This document shows, one piece after another, positions 19,336-27,656 of a stretch of 64,000 nt of DNA (position 1 is the stretch's first letter; every line of letters starts with the position of its first letter). Made by a program: the position numbers and the translations under genes. A model generated the notes under the pieces. The model was given only the letters and a program-made list of their open reading frames with translations. It was not told where the DNA came from and ran no database searches. Source of the stretch: Sphingobacterium griseoflavum. Its GTDB lineage: Bacteria; Bacteroidota; Bacteroidia; Sphingobacteriales; Sphingobacteriaceae. The stretch is from positions 241,406 to 305,405 of the forward strand of contig NZ_BNAF01000006.1 of NCBI RefSeq assembly GCF_014653155.1. Direction: 5' to 3'.

Positions 19336-20343
19336 ATGAAACAAGAAACAAGCAATATGAATAGAAGAAATGCACTGAAAGGACTTGGCACAACGGTAGC
19401 CACCCTGGTGGTTGCGCCAACGATAGCTGGGGGCACCAAGGTGGAGGGGGATAGCCAACCTGCCGTACTGGAAAATCCCGTTAACAAATATCCCCAGCCA
19501 CCATATCCAAAACAAAAACAGCCCCACCCGGGTTTAGCTTCCAAGATGGATCCACTACCGGATCATGGCGAAAAATCCTATAAAGGAAGTGGTCGTTTAC
19601 AGGGGCGAAAAGCACTTATTACGGGCGGCGATTCGGGGATAGGGAGAGCTGCGGCAATCGCTTACGCAAGGGAAGGCGCTGATGTCGCCATAAACTACCT
19701 CCCGGCCGAGGAAGAAGACGCGCAACAGGTCATAAAGCTGATCGAGCAAGCGGGCAGAAAAGCAGTCGCCATTCCCGGCGATATCACGGATAAAGAATTT
19801 TGTCAGAAACTGGTGGAGAAAACCGTTGCGCAATTGGGTGGATTGGATATCTTGGTGAACAATGCAGGCTATCAGAAAAGCAATCTCTCCATCATGGATA
19901 TTAGCGACGAAAGTTTCGATGCCACCATGAAGACCAATATATATGCTTTGTTTTGGATTACGAAAGCAGCATTGCTACACCTCCCTGAAGGTGCATCAAT
20001 AATTGCCACCACCTCCGTCCAAGCATACGATCCATCCGAGAATCTCTTTGATTATGCGCAAACAAAAGCTGCTAATGTTGCCTATGTGAAATCGCTATCC
20101 AAGCAGCTTGGACCAAAGGGTATTCGGGTAAATGGCGTATCGCCTGGGCCAGTATGGACGCCACTACAGGTTTGCGGCGGTCAGGAACAAGATAAATTGG
20201 AGAACTTTGGTGGAGATACGCCGTTGCAACGCGCCGGACAACCAGCCGAGTTGGCTTCAATTTTTGTGCAGCTTGCCGATAACGGTGGCAGTTACGCCAC
20301 CGGACAGATCTATGGCGCTGCCGGAGGGGGTGGCCATCCATAA
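19336..20343 (+). CDS. Short-chain dehydrogenase with Tat-like N-terminus
   Basis: The 335-residue protein has an N-terminus with NRRNALKGLGTTVATLVV, a twin-arginine-like motif before a hydrophobic stretch, suggesting export or membrane attachment. The SDR domain starts near residue 90 with ITGGDSGIGRAAA, has NNAGYQ and a YAQTK catalytic site, and ends IYGAAGGGGHP. This subgroup resembles the YhdF/GdhI-like general-stress SDRs. An internal ATG at 19357 (MNRRNA) could be the true start. An intrinsic terminator follows. Confidence 0.87.
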   Translation: MKQETSNMNRRNALKGLGTTVATLVVAPTIAGGTKVEGDSQPAVLENPVNKYPQPPYPKQKQPHPGLASKMDPLPDHGEKSYKGSGRLQGRKALITGGDSGIGRAAAIAYAREGADVAINYLPAEEEDAQQVIKLIEQAGRKAVAIPGDITDKEFCQKLVEKTVAQLGGLDILVNNAGYQKSNLSIMDISDESFDATMKTNIYALFWITKAALLHLPEGASIIATTSVQAYDPSENLFDYAQTKAANVAYVKSLSKQLGPKGIRVNGVSPGPVWTPLQVCGGQEQDKLENFGGDTPLQRAGQPAELASIFVQLADNGGSYATGQIYGAAGGGGHP

Positions 20344-20362
20344 AAAATAGCCATCAGAGATA

Positions 20363-20404
20363 GAGGCGAAAAGCGGTGCATAGCTTTTCGCCTCTTTAAT
20401 TTTT
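20363..20404. terminator. Bidirectional intrinsic terminator
   Basis: GAGGCGAAAAGC (20363-20374) pairs perfectly with GCTTTTCGCCTC (20383-20394) over an 8-base loop, followed by TTTAATTTTT on the plus strand. It separates the SDR gene from the convergent DUF3072 gene. Confidence 0.88.
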
Positions 20405-20424
20405 GTCCTTTCGGAAGGCTTATG

Positions 20425-20682
20425 TTAGTCCTTCCGCGATGAATTGTCTAAGCCCCTACCAGTGAGATGCTGTAATTCATCGATTCGCTTTGCTGCCTCG
20501 GCTTTTGTTAGATCTGTTGCAAAAGGGACACCTGCTTCATCGGATAATGTTTTCAAATAGGAAGACTGTGCACCGGTCATCGGTTCGTCTCCTGTTGTCC
20601 ACTCATCGGGATTTTTTTGAAGGTTGGAGTTTACCTGCCCATCGCGCTCGGTTACTTCCTTCTTTCCATTATTTTCTTCCAT
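20425..20682 (-). CDS. DUF3072-type small protein
   Basis: The 85-residue protein has a disordered charged N-terminus and a conserved C-terminal block (MTGAQSSYLKTLSDEAGVPF, then LTKAEAAKRIDELQ) that I recognise as the DUF3072 motif. The fold looks like a short helix-helix SAP-like nucleic-acid-binding motif, but that is inference. Such proteins are common in stress-gene neighbourhoods. It is transcribed toward the SDR gene and ends at the shared terminator. Confidence 0.8.
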   Translation of the reverse strand: MEENNGKKEVTERDGQVNSNLQKNPDEWTTGDEPMTGAQSSYLKTLSDEAGVPFATDLTKAEAAKRIDELQHLTGRGLDNSSRKD

Positions 20683-20851
20683 GATATCTTGTTTATCTTA
20701 CGAACCGCTAAGACCTATAAATAGTTTTGAGCTAAAGATGCTGGCAAGGAATAGGATCAGACAACATTGCGCTGCGCGGCAGAAAATATGTAGATCAGCT
20801 CAAACCGATTTGCGTTATCAATGGTTTATACTACAAATCACCGTAATTTTC

Positions 20852-22573
20852 ATGAGGAAAAGCAGTACATTCATCCAGTTGGCCATCGTTGGTGGTGGTC
20901 CGATGGGATTGTTGTTGATCCAGCGCTTATTGGATCATTTTGAGGGCAACTTATCGATCGACGTGTTCGAAAGGGAAGCTACAGTCGGTGCAGGCATGCC
21001 ATACAGCCAACTTGGTGCCGCAGACGAACATATCGCCAATGTTTCTGCAAATGAACTGCCAGCAGTCCTTCGCTCGATAGAAACGTGGGTGAATAAGCAG
21101 GAAAAAACCATGCTGGACCGCTTTTCAGTAAGTGCAGAGGAATTTAACGCGTATAAAGCATTGCCAAGATTGTTTTTAGGGTCCTATCTATCCGACGAAT
21201 TTGCTAGACTTGCTCATCGCTGCGCGGCAAAGGGGTTTGATATAAAGATCCACTATCAGTGTGAAGTGATTGATATCATTGATCTACCTGCCAGCTCGAG
21301 CGTGACGATTGTCCATACAAATGGCCGCACCATTGTTGACAAGGCGATTATATGTTCAGGACATTTCTGGCCTAAGCACAATGAAGGTCGTGTCGAAGGT
21401 TATTTCGATTCTCCCTATCCACCAGCAAAATTAAACGGTAAAAATAACTATGCCATAGCGATACGTGGTGCATCGTTGACAGCTATCGATGCTGTCCGTA
21501 CCTTGGCAAGAAACAACGGTTACTTTTATGAAACAACTGCCGGTTCGATTGCCTATAGACGTAACCCCGATAGTGAGGAGTTTAGATTGGTGATGCATGC
21601 TCGAAATGGCTTGCTGCCCGCCGTTCGGTTTCATCTAGAAGATGCCCAACTGGGCAGAGGCGAATTGTTGTCCATGGAGGAGATCGAGCAAATCAAATCC
21701 GAAAATGAAGGTTTCATACCCCTGGATTATCTCTATGAGCATGTCTTCTTGGACCGCATAAACAAGTACGGCTCAGCTATGAAAGACACGGTCAACGCGC
21801 TGACCATGGAAGAATTTGTAGAAAAGATGATGGAATATAGGGAAGATATCGATCCATTTGAGTTGCTGGAGCAAGAATATCGCGAAGCGGCGCGCTCCAT
21901 CCGCAATAGAACATCCATATATTGGAAAGAGATGTTGGCCGTGCTGAGCTATACGATGAACTACCCTGCGAAATACTTCTCTGCAGAAGATATGTTAAGG
22001 CTTCAGAAAACACTCAAGCCTCTGATCAGTATCGTCATTGCCTTTGTGCCACAGCAATCTGTGGAAGAACTATTGGCGCTTCACCAGGCAGGCGTACTAT
22101 CGCTACAGGAGGTAGGCGAAGAGAGCAAAGTGGAGCCTCTTGAAACCGGAGGGGTGCGCTATCACTATACGGATCAATCTGGTCAGCAGGTGTCCGATAG
22201 GTATACGATGTTCGTCGACTGTGTGGGACAACCTATGTTGTCAATGTCTGATCTGCCATTTGAAAGTTTGAAGAAATCCGAGACGGTTGCGCCCGCCATG
22301 GTCAAATTCCGTTCTCAGCTGAATGGAGCGGAAGCGTATGCGAATGGTATAAAAGGTGTGGGAAAAGGTCAAGATGGCAATTTCTACATGCAGTTGCCCG
22401 GGCTGGCCATTAACGACTATTTTCAGCTTACTGACGTATACGGACGAGTTAATGAAAGACTTTACATGCTTGCTGTACCGTTCATTGGAGGATTTAATCC
22501 GGATTATTCCGGTTTAGACTTTACGGAGGAAGCTAGTATGCGCGTTGTAGAGGCGCTTGGCATGCAAATATAA
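20852..22573 (+). CDS. FAD/NAD(P)-binding protein
   Basis: From the preferred ATG at 20852 the protein is 573 residues and starts with the dinucleotide fold FIQLAIVGGGPMGLLLIQRL, a short basic start then GxGxxG. The middle contains AIRGASLTAIDAVRTLA, a second Rossmann-like glycine motif characteristic of the FAD-NAD(P)-binding family PF13454. An upstream start at 20624 would overlap the opposite-strand DUF3072 gene and adds a non-conserved extension, so it is rejected. The reaction is unknown; it is presumably a cytoplasmic flavoprotein oxidoreductase. Confidence 0.8.
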   Translation: MRKSSTFIQLAIVGGGPMGLLLIQRLLDHFEGNLSIDVFEREATVGAGMPYSQLGAADEHIANVSANELPAVLRSIETWVNKQEKTMLDRFSVSAEEFNAYKALPRLFLGSYLSDEFARLAHRCAAKGFDIKIHYQCEVIDIIDLPASSSVTIVHTNGRTIVDKAIICSGHFWPKHNEGRVEGYFDSPYPPAKLNGKNNYAIAIRGASLTAIDAVRTLARNNGYFYETTAGSIAYRRNPDSEEFRLVMHARNGLLPAVRFHLEDAQLGRGELLSMEEIEQIKSENEGFIPLDYLYEHVFLDRINKYGSAMKDTVNALTMEEFVEKMMEYREDIDPFELLEQEYREAARSIRNRTSIYWKEMLAVLSYTMNYPAKYFSAEDMLRLQKTLKPLISIVIAFVPQQSVEELLALHQAGVLSLQEVGEESKVEPLETGGVRYHYTDQSGQQVSDRYTMFVDCVGQPMLSMSDLPFESLKKSETVAPAMVKFRSQLNGAEAYANGIKGVGKGQDGNFYMQLPGLAINDYFQLTDVYGRVNERLYMLAVPFIGGFNPDYSGLDFTEEASMRVVEALGMQI

Positions 22574-22704
22574 TAAACTATGGAAAGCGCGATAAATAGG
22601 CCGCATGATAACTGATAATCTGTAGGATCAACGTCTTTGCGGGGCAATCTGCATTTGAAGAAATCTTTTTTATCCTATCTCCGTTATTAATAAAACAAAA
22701 GGAT

Positions 22705-23133
22705 ATGTGGATCTTATGGGCGGTCATGGCCGCTATTTCGGCTGCGCTGGTTATCGTATTGACCAAAGCCGGCCTAAAGAATGTAGACTCAAGCCTGGCA
22801 TTCGCGATACAAGCCGTGCTGATCTTAATGATTACTTGGTCTGTGGTACTCATTCAAGGAAATTTTTATGCATGGAAAACCATCGATAGGAACGCCTGGA
22901 TCTTTCTTCTAGCAGCTGGTGTATGCACCACCCTGTCAACCCTATTTTCGTATAAAGCACTGTCGATGGGGCCTGCCTCTTACGTCGCAACCATAGAGCG
23001 GACGTCGTTGGTTATAGCCATTATACTGGCTATCATTTTTTTGAAGGAGAGAGTGACTTGGCAAATTGTGGTAGGAGGAACGGTGATGATAGCGGGCGCC
23101 GTTTTAATAGCGCTTTCTGAAAAAAACGCATAG
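22705..23133 (+). CDS. Half-size EamA-family membrane transporter
   Basis: The 142-residue protein contains one EamA domain with about five membrane spans (for example MWILWAVMAAISAALVIVL; ERTSLVIAIILAIIFLKERV). Most EamA drug/metabolite transporters have two such domains; the half-size forms are expected to act as dimers, like the SMR proteins. The EamA-typical LKERVTW motif is present. Substrate unknown. Confidence 0.85.
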   Translation: MWILWAVMAAISAALVIVLTKAGLKNVDSSLAFAIQAVLILMITWSVVLIQGNFYAWKTIDRNAWIFLLAAGVCTTLSTLFSYKALSMGPASYVATIERTSLVIAIILAIIFLKERVTWQIVVGGTVMIAGAVLIALSEKNA

Positions 23134-23250
23134 GTGCCGATTTCTAACAAAATTTATAGGAATATAGAGTTTATCACAGTGTAAAGATTTACCTAATCAA
23201 TGTTAAAAAAAATAACTTATTTAAAGTCCGTATATTAAATATATTTTACA

Positions 23251-23258
23251 TACATTTG
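23251..23258 (+). promoter_or_regulatory. Candidate -7 element for the cold-shock gene
   Basis: TACATTTG matches the Bacteroidota -7 consensus TAnnTTTG. If used, it would give a 5' leader of about 230 bases before the cold-shock gene, a length typical of cspA-type mRNAs. No clear -33 TTTG is seen at the right spacing. Confidence 0.3.
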
Positions 23259-23301
23259 TATACGATCAGGCTCTGCCGATGCTTTCTGAAACTGTTTAGT
23301 T

Positions 23302-23436
23302 TTATACTTTCTCTCTCAGCGTTCGCTTTTTCAGCTCCTTATTTTTCGTGATGGTTTGGATACCGGTTTGCTCTTTGGGTGAAGCGGGATTAAAATACAA
23401 ATTGCTTAATAAATGTTGTGCATCAACATCCGGCAT
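23302..23436 (-). pseudogene. Possible small gene or remnant antisense to the cold-shock leader
   Basis: A minus-strand frame from ATG 23434-23436 to TAA 23302-23304 reads as 44 residues, with DVDAQHLLSNLYFNPASP and a basic tail (KNKELKKRTLREKV). The composition is clearly protein-like, and the frame stays open upstream of the ATG. I do not recognise it. It may be the tail of a decayed gene overlapping the cspA leader, or a genuine small gene. Confidence 0.3.
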
Positions 23437-23493
23437 ATGTCCAAAGCGAATACAAACAAAATTCAATACAATACATAATTAATATAATACAAA

Positions 23494-23685
23494 ATGCAAG
23501 AAGGAACAGTAAAATTCTTTAACGTAACCAAGGGTTTCGGTTTTATTACACCACAGAATGGCGGCGATGATGTTTTCGTACATATATCAGGTTTGATCAA
23601 TGATGTAAGAGAAAATGACAATGTCACATTCGATATAGAGAATGGCAAAAAAGGTGTTAACGCCATTAATGTCCGCGTAGCTTAA
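23494..23685 (+). CDS. Cold-shock-domain protein
   Basis: The 63-residue protein is a single cold-shock domain. The RNP-1 motif is KGFGFI and RNP-2 is DVFVHIS, the two nucleic-acid-binding surfaces of the CspA beta-barrel. It binds single-stranded RNA and DNA and acts as an RNA chaperone. The long upstream spacer (360 bases) fits the long regulated leaders usual for this family. An intrinsic terminator follows. Confidence 0.97.
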   Translation: MQEGTVKFFNVTKGFGFITPQNGGDDVFVHISGLINDVRENDNVTFDIENGKKGVNAINVRVA

Positions 23686-23723
23686 GATTGTGGAAATTTG
23701 ATTTCCCATGTGTGATAACAATC

Positions 23724-23767
23724 ATGCGGCAATTGGTGTAATCCTTTGCCGCATTTTTATTTTTAAT
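23724..23767 (+). terminator. Intrinsic terminator after the cold-shock gene
   Basis: ATGCGGCAA (23724-23732) pairs with TTGCCGCAT (23746-23754), followed by TTTTATTTTTAATA. The stem is perfect and lies 39 bases after the stop. Confidence 0.88.
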
Positions 23768-23786
23768 AAATGGGAAATATGCGAAG

Positions 23787-24164
23787 TTAATCCACCATCG
23801 ATTTCTTGCGAATATTGTTTATTATTTCCTTTGCTAAAAATAAAGAAGTCTGGTCAACCTGTCCCTCGGCTGTCGTTTCCGTCGGTTTTTGCTTTAAATA
23901 CCGGTGTATCACCCGACCTGTCAAGCTCATTACCCAATCAGAAAATGTCTGTTTCGTATCTTGAAAATTGCTTAGATTTTCCCATATTTCAGCGATCACC
24001 ATTTTGAAGACTTCATCGGTATGGTGCTCAACGAGCATACATTTTTGTATGAAATGGAATATGGTCGGCCCATATCGATCATACAAAAGATCGAAACTCT
24101 TCCTGTCCCGACGAGCTAGTGCTGCCAAAAACTCTTTTTCTCCCGTATAATTTACTGATCCCAT
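23787..24164 (-). CDS. Sigma-70-family-like protein lacking region 4
   Basis: The 125-residue protein opens with EKEFLAALARRDRKSFDLLY, the usual start of an ECF sigma factor region 2 (core-polymerase binding), and has a weaker DEVFKMVIAEIWENL segment, similar to region 2.2-2.4. The rest is charged (QKPTETTAEGQ) and no helix-turn-helix region 4 is seen, although ECF sigma factors are about 170-190 residues. It could be a truncated sigma factor, or a small protein that competes with sigma for core polymerase. It is flanked by spacers on both sides. Confidence 0.55.
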   Translation of the reverse strand: MGSVNYTGEKEFLAALARRDRKSFDLLYDRYGPTIFHFIQKCMLVEHHTDEVFKMVIAEIWENLSNFQDTKQTFSDWVMSLTGRVIHRYLKQKPTETTAEGQVDQTSLFLAKEIINNIRKKSMVD

Positions 24165-24447
24165 ATGACAATAGTGGTGTTCTTTTATTTCAAAAAGGTT
24201 TATACATATCTTTTATAGAACCGAGATCCGAACAATTAGTTTTAACTATTTTTTATTGTGCAATATGGCGCTGCCTACAGAACGCTATAGGGTGAGTTGA
24301 CGTTGAGTTTCCCTCATATCCTCAAAATATTCCAAGGCCATTACTTTTTTGAAAGTTTAACGGTTAAAAAGGCCTATCGTTGACCAATATTGCTAATTTG
24401 ATAGCAAATGCTGATATTTGAGCCATCTAAATCTTATTAACTATTCT

Positions 24448-25887
24448 ATGTTTCGAATAATACTTGCCGTATTGGCATCTGTGTGGATGTCGGCCGCTGT
24501 GGCTCAAGATTGTAATTGTCGCTCAAATTTAGACTGGATGAGGGAAACTTTCGAGAAAAATGATGCAGGCTTTCAACACATTTTGGATCGCAAAGGTAGC
24601 ATGGCCTACGCAGCTCACAACGAAACATTGTCGCGACGGGCAGCTAAGATTACCGATTATGATGAATGCCAACAGCTTTTGGAAGATTGGCTCAAGTTTT
24701 TTCGGACGGATCATTTCCGTTTGACTAAAACCAAGGCTACACAAGCGAAGCAGGTTAGATCGAATATTTGGGAACCGCGCTTCATGACACAACCTATTGA
24801 CACCGTAGAGTTTAAGGCCAACCTGGCAGGGGTAGGCAGTGACCTGAAAAACATCGAAGGAATATGGCAAAACAACGATATTACTGTTTTGGTAAAGCAT
24901 ATGCATACCGGTTACGAGGCTAGTATTTTAAAAGATATGGACGAATGGCGAGCGGGACAACTCTTGTTCCAGCTCGATGAAAAGTTGCAATCGGGTACCC
25001 GTTTTATGTCTACCTTTCGTCCTGTTCCTATTCAACGGATAAGGCTACTAGACAATAAGCTGCTACTAGTCGATCAACTAACCCTAAAACGCATCTACCC
25101 ACATGCCCCTTTGGATACCAGTAGTGAAGAATTTTACCGACTGAAGAACTCCGACGCAACTTTCGCCTACAAGCGGGACGAACAAACAGTATACCTCCGC
25201 ATTCCTTCTTTTTCGTTTAATAAAAGAGCTATCGATAGTGTGCTAAACGAGTTTGACCAAGTTATCCGTACATGTCCAAATCTAATCATTGACCTTCGCG
25301 ACTGCCAAGGTGGACAAGATAACAACTTTGCTAAGCTGCTGCCATACCTGTCCACAGGCAGCACCCGAACCGTCATGGCAGAGGTGCGTTCCACCCAGCG
25401 GAATAATGAAATATGGGACAGTCTCATAAATGACCCAGAAACCGATGAAGAAGAAAAAGAATCGTATCGCGCGATACAAAACACGTTGAACGCCCACTTG
25501 GGCGAATTTGTCAATATATTCGGAAGAGATGTGGCCGTAACGAAAAAAGGAGAGGTATTGCCCAATCCAAAAAACGTCGGTATCATTATTCATGAAAACA
25601 ATTTTAGTACAACGGAACAGTTTATTTTAGTAGCGAAACAAAGTCGTAAAGTGAAATTTTTCGGGAGAAAGACCGGCGGTGCGCTGGACGTTTCCAACAT
25701 GGTAGAGGCTCGATCGCCCAGTGGAGATTTCATATTTGAATATTGCATCTCGCGCTCTTTGCGTATTCCTGAAATGGCTGTTGATGATTTAGGTATACAT
25801 CCTGATTTTTATTTGGACAAAACTGTTGGTGAAAACAGATGGGTCGATTTCGTAAGCGACCGATTCCGGGAGTGGAGCGAAATGTAG
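24448..25887 (+). CDS. S41-type (C-terminal processing) peptidase family protein
   Basis: From the ATG at 24448 the protein is 479 residues with a signal peptide ([16 protein letters not shown]). The C-terminal half holds the tail-specific protease-like domain: [16 protein letters not shown], then the serine region [19 protein letters not shown] and [12 protein letters not shown], which matches the S41 serine/lysine layout. An upstream TTG at 24418 would add 10 residues and is not supported. It is probably secreted or periplasmic; the natural substrate is unknown. It is a single gene bounded by spacers. Confidence 0.8.
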   Translation: MFRIILAVLASVWMSAAVAQDCNCRSNLDWMRETFEKNDAGFQHILDRKGSMAYAAHNETLSRRAAKITDYDECQQLLEDWLKFFRTDHFRLTKTKATQAKQVRSNIWEPRFMTQPIDTVEFKANLAGVGSDLKNIEGIWQNNDITVLVKHMHTGYEASILKDMDEWRAGQLLFQLDEKLQSGTRFMSTFRPVPIQRIRLLDNKLLLVDQLTLKRIYPHAPLDTSSEEFYRLKNSDATFAYKRDEQTVYLRIPSFSFNKRAIDSVLNEFDQVIRTCPNLIIDLRDCQGGQDNNFAKLLPYLSTGSTRTVMAEVRSTQRNNEIWDSLINDPETDEEEKESYRAIQNTLNAHLGEFVNIFGRDVAVTKKGEVLPNPKNVGIIIHENNFSTTEQFILVAKQSRKVKFFGRKTGGALDVSNMVEARSPSGDFIFEYCISRSLRIPEMAVDDLGIHPDFYLDKTVGENRWVDFVSDRFREWSEM

Positions 25888-25914
25888 GTTTTTTTTGCCA
25901 TATTTCCTTTATTA

Positions 25915-25946
25915 TTTGACCTTATTGTTTTTTTATGCTACCTTTG
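25915..25946 (+). promoter_or_regulatory. Bacteroidota-type promoter of rpsU
   Basis: TTTG (25915-25918), a 20-base gap and TACCTTTG (25939-25946) match the Bacteroidota primary-sigma consensus almost exactly. Transcription would begin near 25953, some 40 bases before the rpsU start codon. Confidence 0.7.
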
Positions 25947-25973
25947 CAATCACAAAAAAACTAAAAGGGCACG

Positions 25974-25982
25974 AAAGGAGGT
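25974..25982 (+). promoter_or_regulatory. Exceptionally strong Shine-Dalgarno sequence of rpsU
   Basis: AAAGGAGGT lies 12 bases upstream of the rpsU ATG. The other start codons in this window lack anything comparable. It marks the 25994 start, and it also has regulatory meaning (see findings). Confidence 0.8.
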
Positions 25983-25993
25983 ATATAAAGCAC

Positions 25994-26185
25994 ATGATTA
26001 TCGTAAATGTAAAAGAAGGAGAATCTCTAGACAGAGCGTTGAAACGTTTCAAAAAGAAATTTGAAAAAACTGGTGTATTGCGCGAGCTACGTTCACGTCA
26101 AGCATACGAGAAAAGATCAGTTACTCGTCGTACCCAAGTTAAAAAAGCAATCTACAAACAGGGATTAAACCAAGACAACGGTTAA
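25994..26185 (+). CDS. rpsU: Ribosomal protein bS21
   Basis: The 63-residue protein starts [20 protein letters not shown] and is the bS21 protein of the small ribosomal subunit near the 3' end of 16S rRNA. An upstream in-frame start at 25895 is rejected because it would extend the protein by 33 non-conserved residues and cross the promoter. Promoter, strong ribosome site and a perfect terminator define a single-gene transcript. In Bacteroidota bS21 helps occlude the anti-Shine-Dalgarno sequence, so the strong ribosome site on its own mRNA allows feedback control. Confidence 0.98.
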   Translation: MIIVNVKEGESLDRALKRFKKKFEKTGVLRELRSRQAYEKRSVTRRTQVKKAIYKQGLNQDNG

Positions 26186-26207
26186 TTTCGGTTTATATGA
26201 TATAAGG

Positions 26208-26235
26208 AGAGGACTAGCAATAGTCCTCTTTTTTT
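26208..26235 (+). terminator. Intrinsic terminator of rpsU
   Basis: AGAGGACTA (26208-26216) pairs perfectly with TAGTCCTCT (26221-26229) over GCAA, a stable tetraloop, followed by six or more T. Confidence 0.93.
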
Positions 26236-26321
26236 GTATATGACCGGCAGGTTCTAGCATGTCGACCTGCTTTTTCTCGTTGGAAACCAATTTTTGCTGT
26301 ATATTTAATCCCGTTAAATAT

Positions 26322-27635
26322 ATGGAACATTCACACGAAGTATCGACGACATCTAGGCTTCGAGCCATTGTTAGCGGCTCCATTGGCAATTTAGTGGAAT
26401 GGTACGACTGGTATGCCTATTCTGCATTCTCGATTTATTTTGCACCGATTTTCTTTCCGGACAGCAGCCCCACGGCGCAGCTCTTAAACACGGCGGGTAT
26501 ATTTGCCGTCGGATTTCTGATGCGGCCTATAGGTGGTTGGCTATTTGGCAGCTTAGCCGACAAAGCCGGACGGAAATTCTCTATGACGATTTCTGTCTTG
26601 TTGATGTCCTTTGGTTCGCTGCTGATTGCGCTTACACCTTCCTACCAGTCTATAGGATTATTTGCACCCGCTCTTTTGTTGATCGCTCGCTTGTTGCAGG
26701 GATTGAGCGTTGGCGGCGAGTACGGTACCTCCGCAACCTATCTCAGTGAAATGGCCACTGCAAACAGGCGCGGCTTTTTCTCCAGTTTTCAATATGTCAC
26801 GTTAATTGGTGGGCAGCTCATTGCATTGGGTATTCAACTCCTTCTGCAAAAGATGCTGCTCGATGAAGGGCAAATGAACGCATGGGGATGGCGTGTACCG
26901 TTCTTTATCGGAGCGGCACTATCGTTGGTTGCGCTATACTTGCGTAGCCATATGGCCGAAACCGAAGCGTTTAAGCAAAGTTCGTCGAACATGGCCAACA
27001 AGCCATCGAAAAAACATAGCGGCTCGGTGGCAGAGCTGCTGAAGCATCCGAAAGCCTTGATCACGGTCTTCGGCCTGACCTTGGGAGGAACAGTTGCCTT
27101 TTATACGTATTCTACCTATATGCAGAAGTACCTGATCAACACGGTCGGCTTTTCCAAAGAAGATTCTACGTTGATCACCTTTACCTCTTTACTGATCTTT
27201 GCCCTGCTGCAGCCACTATTTGGCTTGCTGTCCGATAGGATTGGCAGAAAGCCCCTGCTCATCGGCTTCGGTGTTTTGGGTAGCCTATGCACGGTGCCTA
27301 TGCTCAGCAAGCTGGGTCAACTCGATAGCGCTACGGGTCTATGGACGGCCTTTCTGATTATTATGCTGGCATTGATCATTGTGAGCGGCTACACGGCGAT
27401 TAATGCGGTCGTGAAGGCGGAGCTTTTTCCAACCAATATACGTGCGCTGGGAGTTGGATTACCCTACTCCCTTACCGTGGCTATATTTGGAGGTACGTGC
27501 GAATATGTAGCCTTATGGTTCAAGCATATAGGGCAGGAGCAGTATTTCTTCTATTACGTTACAGGCTGTATATTTATCTCCCTGTTGGTGTATTCCTTTA
27601 TGAAGGACACCAAAAAAACATCATCTTTTCATTGA
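26322..27635 (+). CDS. MHS-type (metabolite:proton symporter) MFS transporter
   Basis: From the ATG at 26322 the protein is 437 residues with about 12 membrane spans. VEWYDWYAYSAFSIYFAPIF at spans 1-2 and FLMRPIGGWLFGSLADKAGR are hallmark motifs of the metabolite:H+ symporter group (ProP, KgtP, ShiA). The RxGRK loop between spans 2-3 is present (DKAGRKF) and repeated at DRIGRKPL. It is an inner-membrane proton-coupled importer for an organic acid or osmolyte; substrate not deducible. An upstream start at 26259 is rejected as unconserved. Confidence 0.88.
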   Translation: MEHSHEVSTTSRLRAIVSGSIGNLVEWYDWYAYSAFSIYFAPIFFPDSSPTAQLLNTAGIFAVGFLMRPIGGWLFGSLADKAGRKFSMTISVLLMSFGSLLIALTPSYQSIGLFAPALLLIARLLQGLSVGGEYGTSATYLSEMATANRRGFFSSFQYVTLIGGQLIALGIQLLLQKMLLDEGQMNAWGWRVPFFIGAALSLVALYLRSHMAETEAFKQSSSNMANKPSKKHSGSVAELLKHPKALITVFGLTLGGTVAFYTYSTYMQKYLINTVGFSKEDSTLITFTSLLIFALLQPLFGLLSDRIGRKPLLIGFGVLGSLCTVPMLSKLGQLDSATGLWTAFLIIMLALIIVSGYTAINAVVKAELFPTNIRALGVGLPYSLTVAIFGGTCEYVALWFKHIGQEQYFFYYVTGCIFISLLVYSFMKDTKKTSSFH

Positions 27636-27656
27636 TATATACCAAGAACATCGCTT

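Noticed and set aside
20624..20851. N-terminal extension of the FAD protein
   Set aside because: It overlaps the opposite-strand DUF3072 gene and has no hydrophobic or family features; the flavin fold begins at 20852.
25895..25993. N-terminal extension of ribosomal protein bS21
   Set aside because: It covers the promoter and ribosome site; bS21 is 63 residues from 25994.
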